This document shows, piece after piece, positions 24,578 to 31,399 of a stretch of 59,709 nt of DNA. The notes beneath the pieces are model-generated. The model was not told where the DNA came from. It searched no databases and worked only from the letters and a program-made list of their open reading frames with translations. Both the position numbers and the translations under genes were made by a program. Origin of the DNA: VRUE01 sp040904405 (GTDB taxonomy: Bacteria; Actinomycetota; Thermoleophilia; Solirubrobacterales; 70-9); NCBI GenBank assembly GCA_040904405.1, contig JBBDTK010000010.1:1-59709 (forward strand). Reading direction: 5' to 3'. Each line of letters begins with the position of its first letter. Position 1 is the first letter of the stretch.

Positions 24578-25119
24578 CAGCGGGCTTTCCGCCGGTGCTG
24601 GAGCTCCCGGATCTGAGCGATCAGGAGCTGGCGCAGGTCGAACTGCCAGTAGGAGACGAAGCGCTCGATCAGGGCCCGCAGCTCGTTGCGATCGAGCCGT
24701 CCGAGCGACTTGCGCGTGTCGAGCGCCGTCTCGTGCAACCGGATCGGGGCCGTCACCATCGCCGCGGAGTCCTCGGCGAGATCGGGGAAGCGCTCGGAGG
24801 GCAGATGAAAAAGCGACGGCTCGCGCTGTTCCTCGACGCGCTGCCGCTCCTGACTGGAGAGCTTCTCGAGCCGGAGCAGGCGCAGGGCGAACAGGTCGCC
24901 GGTGCGAGGATCGCTGCGACCGGAGAGGAGGAGCACCGGCCTTGCCTTTGCGCGCACGACGAACTCGAACTCCGCGTCGCCGCCTTTGCGCAGGCCGTCG
25001 ACGATCTGGGAGGCCGTTGGCACCTCGACCGGCGAGCCATCGGCGATATGCACCTTGAACGGCGCGGCGGGCGTGTAGGGGACGATCGCCCGGTAGACGT
25101 CGCCGGCCCCGAGACTCAA
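24577..25119 (-). CDS. PemK/MazF-like toxin candidate
   Basis: 180 residues starting at TTG 25119, which overlaps the antitoxin stop. LGAGDVYRAIVPYTP, then ARPVLLLSGRSDPRTGDLFALRLLRL, and AMVTAPIRLHETALDTRKSLGRLDRNELRALIERF follow the MazF/PemK order: a GD-Y start, a RPVLLLS strand and a DP/KS(L)G-L-like end. MazF toxins cleave mRNA at short motifs, but the residues needed for catalysis cannot be checked here. The length exceeds the usual 110 residues by about 65, with an additional helix-rich end. The next antitoxin is just upstream. Confidence 0.5.
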   Translation of the reverse strand: MSLGAGDVYRAIVPYTPAAPFKVHIADGSPVEVPTASQIVDGLRKGGDAEFEFVVRAKARPVLLLSGRSDPRTGDLFALRLLRLEKLSSQERQRVEEQREPSLFHLPSERFPDLAEDSAAMVTAPIRLHETALDTRKSLGRLDRNELRALIERFVSYWQFDLRQLLIAQIRELQHRRKAR

Positions 25120-25400
25120 AGGCCGAGCAGGCGCTTGACCGACGCCTCGTCGTCGATCAACTTGCCCTCAGGCGACTCGGCAAGCTGGTGGGCGCGCACC
25201 CCGAGGTCGCTCAGATCCGGTGCGGCGACCAAATTGTCGAGAAGCTCCGAGTTGCCCTGTAACTCAGCGAAGTCATCCGGATGCAGGATGACCGCCTTGA
25301 CGTGCTCCGCGCTGTAGCGCTCGACCATCAACGCCTCGCCCGGCTGAGGCTGCGGCAGGCGGACATCGTTGCTTTTGATCGGCGAGCTATGCAAAGCCAT
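25116..25400 (-). CDS. Phd/YefM-type antitoxin with a shared C-terminal tail
   Basis: 94 residues from ATG 25400. VERYSAEHVKAVILHPDDFAEL resembles the Phd/YefM core, and LSDLGVRAHQLAESPEGKLIDDEASVKRLLGL forms a tail. This tail is nearly identical in DNA to the end of the DUF433-type gene at 29792-30061. Stop and TTG start overlap with the toxin. A perfect 12-base palindrome (AGTCGTACGACT, 25442-25453) lies about 40 bases upstream and is a likely operator. Confidence 0.6.
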   Translation of the reverse strand: MALHSSPIKSNDVRLPQPQPGEALMVERYSAEHVKAVILHPDDFAELQGNSELLDNLVAAPDLSDLGVRAHQLAESPEGKLIDDEASVKRLLGL

Positions 25401-25441
25401 GGTGGGTAGGCTAGCACTGGTGTCGGACGAGATTCTTCGAC

Positions 25442-25453
25442 AGTCGTACGACT
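25442..25453. promoter_or_regulatory. 12-base palindrome upstream of Phd-type antitoxin (putative operator)
   Basis: AGTCGTACGACT is a perfect palindrome between the thioesterase stop and the antitoxin start, where antitoxins usually bind to repress their own operon. There is no direct proof of binding. Confidence 0.4.
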
Positions 25454-26251
25454 TTAGGGGCGCGCGGAGACGAGCAGGGTCTGCGCCGCGCGGCCGATGC
25501 GGCCGCGGCGGTCGGAGAGGACCGACTCGGCGGTGCCGACACCCTCGGGCTGCGGCAGCGTGACCGCGTCGACGCAGACCCACTCGCCCTCCGGCATCCG
25601 CTCGAGGTGGACGCTGAGGTCGACATTGATGAAGAGGTAGCGGCGCCAGTCGAGCACGGCGCTGATCCCGTTGCCGACGTCGGCGGCGACCAGCGTGCGC
25701 TGCAGCGGCGTCGGCTCCTCCCCGGCCACCAGCTCGCATCCCATCCGCATCCAGACGGTCGCCGGCCCTGGCTCGAGAAAGCCACCGCCGACCGAGCGCC
25801 ATTCCATCGCCGTGTGGTAGCCGGCCTCCTGGCCGGTGGCGAAGAACTCGGGCTCGCTACCCTGCTCGGGGCCGGGCGGAGACGGCGGCGTGGTCTCCAC
25901 CCCGGCGGGGATCTCGACCGGGGCCGTGCGCAGCCGCCACGCCCGCGCCTTCATCAGCTCGCCCTCCTCCCCGCTCAGCGTCGCCTCGACCATCTGCACG
26001 CTGCGGCCCGGTCTGACCACCTCGACCTCGACCCGCACCGGCCCGATCGGCACCGGCCTGAGGATCTCGAAGGTGACCCGGCCCACCTGAAAGCCGTCCC
26101 CGTCCCCGAGCCGCTCGATCTCCCTGCCGAGCAACGCCGACGGCGGACCGGCGTGCTGCGCCCCGGGGTCCCACGGCCCCCGCGTCAGCTCGGTGGCCAC
26201 GAAGCCGTCGCCGTCGATCTCGTAGAAGGCGCCGGCCACGGCGGGCATCAT
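25454..26251 (-). CDS. Thioesterase-like (double hot-dog) protein
   Basis: About 265 residues with two hot-dog halves. The first, FVATELTRGPWDPGAQHAGPPSALLGREIERL, and GRVTFEILRPVPIGPVRVEVEV are typical of acyl-CoA thioesterase-like proteins. The second half holds LVAADVGNGISAVLDWRRYLFINVDLSVHLERMPEGEWVCVDA. The start is uncertain (two adjacent ATG at 26248-26251). It probably hydrolyses or binds acyl-CoA, with substrate unknown. It is ordinary actinobacterial metabolism embedded among toxin-antitoxin genes. Confidence 0.8.
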   Translation of the reverse strand: MMPAVAGAFYEIDGDGFVATELTRGPWDPGAQHAGPPSALLGREIERLGDGDGFQVGRVTFEILRPVPIGPVRVEVEVVRPGRSVQMVEATLSGEEGELMKARAWRLRTAPVEIPAGVETTPPSPPGPEQGSEPEFFATGQEAGYHTAMEWRSVGGGFLEPGPATVWMRMGCELVAGEEPTPLQRTLVAADVGNGISAVLDWRRYLFINVDLSVHLERMPEGEWVCVDAVTLPQPEGVGTAESVLSDRRGRIGRAAQTLLVSARP

Positions 26252-26410
26252 AGGGATGGGTGCCAGTGATCTCGGGCAGAGCGCCCCCTCTCGGCCGCCA
26301 AGCCAGGCCATGCACCGGGTCTCGTCGGGTCAGCGAGCAATCACAGGGTTCCGGCTGGGGCGAAATGGCAGGGCGGTTCCAAATCGCACCTTCCAGGCGC
26401 GGAACCTCCG

Positions 26411-26833
26411 TTAGAAATCGGCAGGTAGCAACGAGAACGACCCTCCCTGCAGCGGCGCCACCGCCCGAAAATGGCGCTCGTCGAAACTGAGAAGGCGCCG
26501 GGTTTCATAGCGCTCCGCAAGGACCGCGATGGAGCAATCGGCAAGACCGAGGCCGAGATCGGAGTAGCGGGCGTCGAGCTCGGCGACCACTCGGTAGTCG
26601 CCTGCCTCCAAGCACGCGACGTCATAACGCCACGCAGCGAGATCGCTGAGGAAGGCGCGTCGGGCCGCATGACCGAAGCGGGCGCCGAGCAGATAGTCGA
26701 CCTCGGCCGCAACCGGTGCCGGCAGGACCAACGGGCCCTCCTCCTCGTCGCGGATTCTCAGCAGGTCCTCGAGCTGCGGCTCCTCCGCGTCCGCCAACGC
26801 GACCAGCGGCGCCGCGTCGAGAATGAGCGTCAC
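26411..26833 (-). CDS. VapC-type PIN-domain toxin
   Basis: 140 residues of PIN fold. LILDAAPLVALADAEEP has the first Asp, VAAEVDYLL carries an acidic residue (Glu) at the second position, and LADCSIAVLAERYETRRLLSFDERHF the third and fourth acidic positions. VapC toxins are Mg-dependent RNases, often cleaving tRNA or rRNA. It overlaps the partner VapB stop by four bases. Confidence 0.85.
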   Translation of the reverse strand: MTLILDAAPLVALADAEEPQLEDLLRIRDEEEGPLVLPAPVAAEVDYLLGARFGHAARRAFLSDLAAWRYDVACLEAGDYRVVAELDARYSDLGLGLADCSIAVLAERYETRRLLSFDERHFRAVAPLQGGSFSLLPADF

Positions 26834-27066
26834 TCGCCGAAGCCGCGCATCAGCTCGTCCTCGGGGATCTCCGAGATCGGGCGAGAGTCGGCGTCGATGC
26901 GCTCGAAGTTGCCGGCGAGAGCGAAGTCTCGATCCCGCTTGGGCGCGGGCCGGTAGCAGGAGATCGCCTCGCGGACGATTTCCGCCTGGGGACGGCCCTC
27001 CGCGCGGGCTAGACGAGCGAGGCGGTCTGCCAGCTCGTCATCGAGGTAGATGCTGGTCTTGCGCAT
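26830..27066 (-). CDS. VapB-type ribbon-helix-helix antitoxin
   Basis: 78 residues from ATG 27066. MRKTSIYLDDELADRLARLARAEGRPQAEIVREAISCY is a clear CopG/Arc ribbon-helix-helix domain, with a flexible C-terminus (ISEIPEDELMRGFGE) expected to bind the toxin. Coupled to the VapC toxin. Two TAGGGCAC direct repeats lie 12 bp apart upstream. Confidence 0.85.
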   Translation of the reverse strand: MRKTSIYLDDELADRLARLARAEGRPQAEIVREAISCYRPAPKRDRDFALAGNFERIDADSRPISEIPEDELMRGFGE

Positions 27067-27079
27067 GACAGGGGCAGTA

Positions 27080-27099
27080 TAGGGCACGACGTAGGGCAC
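27080..27099. promoter_or_regulatory. Direct repeats upstream of VapB (putative operator)
   Basis: TAGGGCAC occurs at 27080-27087 and 27092-27099, a 12-bp period just upstream of the VapB start codon. Ribbon-helix-helix repressors commonly bind such tandem half-sites. Inference only. Confidence 0.45.
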
Positions 27100-27342
27100 C
27101 CGGCCCAAGGCCCGATAAGCAGACGCTGTCCCGTAGCTCCCGCCATCATCGCCAACCCCGTCACATCAGCGCAGCCGCCTGGATCCTCGGCGTAGTCGAC
27201 GACGATCGCGCGGCGCCGCGTGGCGCGGTTCTGGCTTCGAAGGGCCGCCGCTGCTCTGGATTTTCGCGGAGGGGGATCCATCGTCGCCGGAAATGGTCAC
27301 ACCCGACCCGGATGGAAGCGGCGGGATGACCCAGGCGCGAAC

Positions 27343-27612
27343 CTAGGCTCGCGGATTGTCCGCGATCCGCTCGGCGCGGAAGCTCGAGTCGTCACCGAGG
27401 TGGAAGTAGATACGGCCACACAGCGAGCCGTCCTCTTCGAGCGCTGCCCAACCACGGCCGCTCCGACGGTCGGAGTCGTCACTGTTGACCCAGAGGCGTT
27501 CGCAGTCGCGCCGAACGCCGGCCCGCTCGATCAGCGCCTCTCCATGCGAGCGATTGACGGTCACGGTCACGTTTCGGACGCGGATGCCGGCGAGAGCCGC
27601 TTGGCCGAACAC
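27343..27612 (-). CDS. Hypothetical small protein
   Basis: A protein-like segment (up to about 89 residues, GTG start near 27612) reads RNVTVTVNRSHGEALIERAG, ERLWVNSDDSD and GRIYFHLGDDSSFRAERI. The composition is more protein-like than neighbouring frames and it lies 20 bases beyond the stop of the next VapC. Family not recognised. The stretch 27067-27342 between it and the VapB start holds no gene apart from the operator-like repeats. Confidence 0.35.
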   Translation of the reverse strand: MFGQAALAGIRVRNVTVTVNRSHGEALIERAGVRRDCERLWVNSDDSDRRSGRGWAALEEDGSLCGRIYFHLGDDSSFRAERIADNPRA

Positions 27613-27631
27613 CGCCCCGCCAAAGGACGAC

Positions 27632-28024
27632 CTACACCCGCGCAACCTCGAGCAGGCCCGCCTCCGCCGCCGCGTCGAAGTCCGCGTCCTGGGTGCAGAC
27701 CGCGGCCCCATGGGCCATCGCGGTGGCGGCGATCCAGGCGTCCATCACCTTCATCGCCCTGCCGACCGCCTTGAGCGCGACTCGCAGGCGCGCCAGCTCG
27801 TCTCCGACCGCCTCGTCGATGACCAGCGGCTTTGCGATCTGCCGCGCCACCTCCAGCGTGCTGAGGCGCCGCGCCATCTGCTCGTGGCCGCCGGCGGCGG
27901 CGAGGACCCCGTGGCGCAGCTCGGATAGGGTCACGATGCTGACCGCGACTTGGTCGGGGAGGGCGCCGAGCGGCCGCTTCTGCTCGCGCGCGATGAAGAC
28001 CGAGGTGTCGAGGATCGCCTGCAC
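27632..28024 (-). CDS. VapC-type PIN-domain toxin
   Basis: 130 residues, a full PIN domain. Its landmarks are QAILDTSVFIAREQ, VSIVTLSELRHGV, VMDAWIAATAMAHGAAVCTQDADF and the small hydrophobic end LLEVARV. The catalytic Asp/Glu/Asp/Asp residues are present. It is preceded by a Phd-type antitoxin with an 18-base gap on the same strand. Confidence 0.85.
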   Translation of the reverse strand: MQAILDTSVFIAREQKRPLGALPDQVAVSIVTLSELRHGVLAAAGGHEQMARRLSTLEVARQIAKPLVIDEAVGDELARLRVALKAVGRAMKVMDAWIAATAMAHGAAVCTQDADFDAAAEAGLLEVARV

Positions 28025-28042
28025 GCCGCCGGGGCCGACTGC

Positions 28043-28288
28043 CTAGAGCTGGTCGGTCGTGTCCGGAAAGGCCCGATCCAGCTCGCCGGCCAGGCCCGCG
28101 TCGGCCTGGGTGGCCGCGATCAGCTCCCGCGCGCGGGAGCCGGCCGTCCATGAGGGCGCATCCTCGACCGGGACGAGGTCGGCCGCGTCGCGCCCCGCCA
28201 CCGTGACACGAAGCTGCTCGCCCGCCATCACCTGCCGCAGGACGGCGGAGACGTCGTTGCGCAACTCGCGCTGGGGTATCCGTCGCAT
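28043..28288 (-). CDS. Phd/YefM-type antitoxin
   Basis: 81 residues: RRIPQRELRNDVSAVLRQVMAGEQLRVTVAGRDAADLVPVED is the typical Phd DNA-binding fold, followed by an acidic toxin-binding tail (ELDRAFPDTTDQL). It pairs with the PIN toxin just downstream. A 16-base perfect palindrome lies ten bases upstream of its ATG. Confidence 0.85.
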   Translation of the reverse strand: MRRIPQRELRNDVSAVLRQVMAGEQLRVTVAGRDAADLVPVEDAPSWTAGSRARELIAATQADAGLAGELDRAFPDTTDQL

Positions 28289-28297
28289 GGGCAGATC

Positions 28298-28313
28298 GTA
28301 GCAGAACTGCTAC
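28298..28313. promoter_or_regulatory. 16-base perfect palindrome (putative Phd operator)
   Basis: GTAGCAGAACTGCTAC is a perfect palindrome ten bases upstream of the Phd start codon. A second palindrome, CTGCTACAGCAG (28307-28318), overlaps it. Phd dimers bind such adjacent palindromes. Inferred. Confidence 0.55.
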
Positions 28314-28362
28314 AGCAGTACCTGCCGCACTGGCTCAATCTTCTTCTCCCGGCGCACTTTGA

Positions 28363-28533
28363 CCCAGCCGAGCTCGGTCAACTCCCATTCGGATCCCGGA
28401 CCAGCAGAGCGTCAACCGACTGCTGAAGAGCAACCACGTCTACCGCATCAGCCAGGGCATCTACGCCTACACCGCGCCGCTGTTCGGCGACTTCGTGCGG
28501 CGCGCATATCCGCGCCAGGCCTCCGATCGATAG
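28363..28533 (+). pseudogene. C-terminal fragment of a P-loop ATPase
   Basis: In this frame the sequence reads QSVNRLLKSNHVYRISQGIYAYTAPLFGDFVRRAYP and then a stop. This is the C-terminal end typical of AAA/archaeal-ATPase-family proteins and resembles the end of the ATPase at 30098-31270 (LIRKGLIYPAERGQIAFTVPHFGRYL). No start or Walker motif precedes it, so the gene is a remnant. Confidence 0.5.
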
Positions 28534-28566
28534 GCCTGAGCTCCCAACAGAAGCCAAGACCGGCGA

Positions 28567-29232
28567 GTGCGCGCCGGGGGTGAGCGGTACTGGACACTCT
28601 CGGACTTTCGCGATCTGCCGGCAACCGCAGTCGCCCGTGCCCTATCTCGGCTGGCGAGCCAGGATGAGTTGCAGCGCCTGCGCAAGGGCCTCTATTACCG
28701 CCCCAAGCAGACCGTTATCGGCCCTTCCGTACCAAGTGCCAGCGCAGCGGTCGGTCACACGCTGAATGCGCCACTTCATCCAACCGGGCTGAGCGCCGGG
28801 AACGCGCTGGGGTTTTCGACGCAGAATCCGGCCCACCCTGAATTCGCGACGCCGGCCGCCGCCGCGCCCGGCGCGCTTCGAAACGCCACCGTGCACACGC
28901 GTCGCCCGGCCTCCCGGTTCGAGCTCGATGCCTCTGACGGCGCCTTGCTCGAGCTGCTGCGTGACCGCGCGCGCTACAGCGATCTATCTCCGCAAGCAAC
29001 CATGCGGCGCCTCGTTTCGATGCTCTCTGACCGGGCGCGCTTCAGGCGACTTGCCAAGGCCGCCCTCTCAGAGCCCCCACGGGTCCGCGCCATGCTCGGC
29101 GCGCTCGGGGAGCAGGCGGGCGCTCCCGCCGCCGCGCTTAAGGACCTGCGAAAGAGCCTCAACCCGATCAGCAGGTTCGACTTCGGCGTGTTGGCCGCAC
29201 TGCCCAACGCACGCGAATGGCAGGCCCGATGA
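28567..29232 (+). CDS. AbiEi-type antitoxin
   Basis: 221 residues, GTG start, with a winged-helix N-terminus (ERYWTLSDFRDLPATAVARALSRLASQDELQRLRKGLYYRPK) and the DUF6088-type AbiEi core. AbiEi represses the abiE operon and neutralises the nucleotidyltransferase toxin AbiEii (type IV toxin-antitoxin). The stop overlaps the start of the toxin fragment by four bases. The gene looks intact, but its partner is truncated. Confidence 0.75.
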   Translation: MRAGGERYWTLSDFRDLPATAVARALSRLASQDELQRLRKGLYYRPKQTVIGPSVPSASAAVGHTLNAPLHPTGLSAGNALGFSTQNPAHPEFATPAAAAPGALRNATVHTRRPASRFELDASDGALLELLRDRARYSDLSPQATMRRLVSMLSDRARFRRLAKAALSEPPRVRAMLGALGEQAGAPAAALKDLRKSLNPISRFDFGVLAALPNAREWQAR

Positions 29233-29447
29233 GGCTTGCGGAGCACCCCGACTTCGCCGCCTTCCTGGCCGCCGCAGCAACGGAGTCCGAGTTGCCCGAG
29301 ACCTTCGTCGAGAAGGACTACTGGATCACGGCGATCCTGCGCACGATCGCCACGACGCTCGGCGAGCGGGCCATCTTCAAGGGCGGCACCGGCCTCGCGA
29401 AGGGCTGGGACCTTGAGCGATTCGCCGAAATTCGCGATCTACTCTGA
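29229..29447 (+). pseudogene. Truncated AbiEii nucleotidyltransferase toxin
   Basis: 72 codons starting at the ATG that overlaps the antitoxin stop. It retains the N-terminal signature ETFVEKDYWITAILRTIATTL and IFKGGTGLAKGWDLERF, then ends with EIRDLL and a stop where intact toxins continue with the catalytic DxD segment. The rest of the toxin is absent, so the module is broken. Bases 29448-29546 after it hold only the TTACC-type repeats. Confidence 0.65.
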
Positions 29448-29481
29448 TGTCAATACAGGTAGCCGTTCCTTACCTATCCGG

Positions 29482-29517
29482 TAATGACTTATTACCAATC
29501 GGGTAACAACAATCTCA
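29482..29517. repeat. Paired TTACC-GGTAA palindromic sites
   Basis: Two imperfect palindromes TTACC-N5-GGTAA lie in tandem, centred near 29489 and 29508, followed by CAACAAT. A similar site, TTACC-N4-GGTAA followed by ACAACAAT, occurs near 24366-24390 inside the 84-residue gene. Could be operator sites. Low certainty. Confidence 0.3.
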
Positions 29518-29546
29518 GCGATGGCCCCCACGAACCGGCGGGCAGC

Positions 29547-29795
29547 TCACTCAGCCGGAGCGCCTAGCGCGTCGAGATCGCGGGACCACTCGGCCGCAAG
29601 GCGGTCGTGCTCGGCGCGACGCTCTTCAAGGGCGAGAACCGACGAAAGCGGGACCTTCCAGTAGCTCGATCCGGGAAGCTGGCGCGCCTCAAGCCCTCCA
29701 TAGTCGATCAGGCGCCTCACGTGTTGACGAGAGCAGCCGAGCCGCCGAGCTGCCTGCTGAGGCGAGAGCAAGATGTCGTCGGCCGGGAGGCTCAA
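29547..29795 (-). CDS. Orphan excisionase-like HTH protein, fused to a toxin-antitoxin junction
   Basis: About 82 residues from TTG 29795, which overlaps the DUF433-type stop. LLSPQQAARRLGCSRQHVRRLIDYGGLEARQLPGSSYWKVPLSSV is the excisionase/MerR-like helix-turn-helix. It matches the HTH gene at 34705-35049 closely, including the end AAEWSRDLDALGAPAE, but its PIN partner is missing: GTGAGC is retained and the rest is gone. The first seven codons are homologous to the start of the PemK-like toxin, which indicates an in-frame recombination. Confidence 0.6.
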   Translation of the reverse strand: MSLPADDILLSPQQAARRLGCSRQHVRRLIDYGGLEARQLPGSSYWKVPLSSVLALEERRAEHDRLAAEWSRDLDALGAPAE

Positions 29796-30061
29796 GGGTC
29801 GAGTAGATGCCTGATCGACACCTCGTCGTCGATCAACTCCCCCTCGGGAGACTCGACAAGGCGGTGGGCACACAGCCCAAGGTCGCTCAGTCTTGAATCG
29901 GCTGCGTATTCGGACGCGGAGGCGACGTCGTCAGGCTCAAGATAGGGGTAGTCGGCCAGCAACCCATCGAGGCTCGCGCCACCGGCAAGCTGGCCGAGTA
30001 CTGCGCTGACGGTGACGCGAGTGTCGCGGACGCAGGGCAGACCGCGCATCCGGTTCGTCAC
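29792..30061 (-). CDS. DUF433-type antitoxin with shared C-terminal tail
   Basis: 89 residues from GTG 30061. MRGLPCVRDTRVTVSAVLGQLAGGASLDGLLADYPYLEPDDV is the DUF433 winged-helix domain of VapB-like antitoxins. Its tail LSDLGLCAHRLVESPEGELIDDEVSIRHLLDP is homologous to the tail of the Phd-type antitoxin at 25116-25400. In-frame codons continue upstream of GTG without a start, so the native N-terminus may be slightly truncated. Confidence 0.65.
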   Translation of the reverse strand: MTNRMRGLPCVRDTRVTVSAVLGQLAGGASLDGLLADYPYLEPDDVASASEYAADSRLSDLGLCAHRLVESPEGELIDDEVSIRHLLDP

Positions 30062-30097
30062 ACGGCCGGCTTCAATCGGCTCAGCGCGATTGGGCCG

Positions 30098-31270
30098 TCA
30101 GCGCTCGTGAGCCCGCTCCAGGTAGCGCCCGAAGTGTGGGACGGTGAACGCGATCTGCCCGCGCTCCGCAGGGTAGATCAGGCCCTTTCGGATCAGGGTC
30201 GCGCGGGTCGGCGAGAGGCTTCTCGGCTCTCGGTCCATCCTCCCCGCCACTTCACGGAACGGCTGCGGTCCCTCGCCCAGGCTCGCCAGGGCGCGACAGA
30301 GCTCTAGCTCCGCCGCGGTCGTCCGCCCCACCCTGAGCCCGAAGAACTCCTCGTCGAGCTCGTCGGCAACCTCGGCGGCCGCTACGGCGATCGCCGCCTC
30401 GTCGATCTGCTTGTCGGCAGCCGCGTTCCAGGCCGCCTTCCCCCACTCCTGCAGGAAATAGGGGTAACCGCCGCTCTCGGCGAGGATCGCCTCGATCGCC
30501 TTGGCGGTGTAGTCGACGCCGAGCTCTGCAGCCGGCAGCCGCAGGGCGCGCTCGGCTGCCTCGGACTCGAGCGGCCCGAGGCCCGGGAACCCGAACAGTC
30601 GCTCGGCGTAGGTCTTTGCCTCGAGAATCAGCCCGGGGAGGGTCGGCAGGCCGGCGCCGACGAGGCCGATCGGCAGCTCCTGCTGCGCCATCCGGTGCAT
30701 CGCCGCTACCAGGCTCTCGAGTTCCGGCTCCCCGAGGATCTGCAGCTCGTCCAGCAGAAGGAGCACCCCCGAGTCGGCCTCGGCGGCCAGCGCCCCGACC
30801 TCGGTGAGGAGCTCACCGAGGTCCTGCTCGAGCTCGCCGCTGTCAGCGAGGCCTCGCTCTGGCTCCCACTGAAAGCCCAGGCTCACCTGGCCCTCGGAGC
30901 CGATCGTGGTCGTGAACGATCCCAGCGCCCCGCGGGCTCTGCGCAGTGCCCGGCGGACCGCACCTCCCCGTTCGTAGGCGGTAAGGGTGGCGCCTACGAG
31001 CCGGGCGATAACGACCCGGAAGTCGCTCTCGCGACGCCACTCGTGGCGGAGCGCCTTCCATCCCGCGGACTCGGCGCGCGATGCGAACTCGGTGAGGAGC
31101 ACCGTCTTGCCGACCCCGCGCAGCCCGTGGATGATCAGGCTCTTCTCGCTGCGGCCACGTGAAAGACGGCCGAGCAGATGCGAGAACCGCTCGACCTCAC
31201 GCTCGCGCCCCACCAGGGCGGGCGGCAACGTGCCGGCGCCCGGAGCGTATGGGTTCTCGAGCGGATCCAC
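30098..31270 (-). CDS. P-loop ATPase (AAA/archaeal-ATPase type)
   Basis: 390 residues. NPYAPGAGTLPPALVGREREVERF precedes the P-loop LIIHGLRGVGKTVLLTEFA (residues about 44-62) and the Walker B VLLLLDELQILGEPELESLV. The C-terminus has a winged-helix-like end (LIRKGLIYPAERGQIAFTVPHFGRYLERAH). These stand-alone ATPases are common in actinobacterial accessory regions, often near toxin-antitoxin genes. The gene is divergent from the 783-residue nuclease-like protein, with 129 bases between them. Confidence 0.8.
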   Translation of the reverse strand: MDPLENPYAPGAGTLPPALVGREREVERFSHLLGRLSRGRSEKSLIIHGLRGVGKTVLLTEFASRAESAGWKALRHEWRRESDFRVVIARLVGATLTAYERGGAVRRALRRARGALGSFTTTIGSEGQVSLGFQWEPERGLADSGELEQDLGELLTEVGALAAEADSGVLLLLDELQILGEPELESLVAAMHRMAQQELPIGLVGAGLPTLPGLILEAKTYAERLFGFPGLGPLESEAAERALRLPAAELGVDYTAKAIEAILAESGGYPYFLQEWGKAAWNAAADKQIDEAAIAVAAAEVADELDEEFFGLRVGRTTAAELELCRALASLGEGPQPFREVAGRMDREPRSLSPTRATLIRKGLIYPAERGQIAFTVPHFGRYLERAHER

Positions 31271-31280
31271 TCGGCGCGAG

Positions 31281-31320
31281 TCTAGCGATATCTAATGCTT
31301 TCTAGCGAATCTACTAGAGA
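31281..31320. promoter_or_regulatory. Spaced direct repeats upstream of the ATPase gene
   Basis: TCTAGCGA occurs at 31281-31288 and 31301-31308, 20 bp apart (two helical turns), each followed by ATCTA. This is in the AT-richer divergent region just before the ATPase start. A regulator-binding site is plausible. Confidence 0.4.
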
Positions 31321-31399
31321 GGTGAAGAGTCTCATAGAGAGCAGCGCGAGAAGGCAAATGGCAAGGCGAGGCCGTCTCGAATCCGGATAGAAAGGGGAC

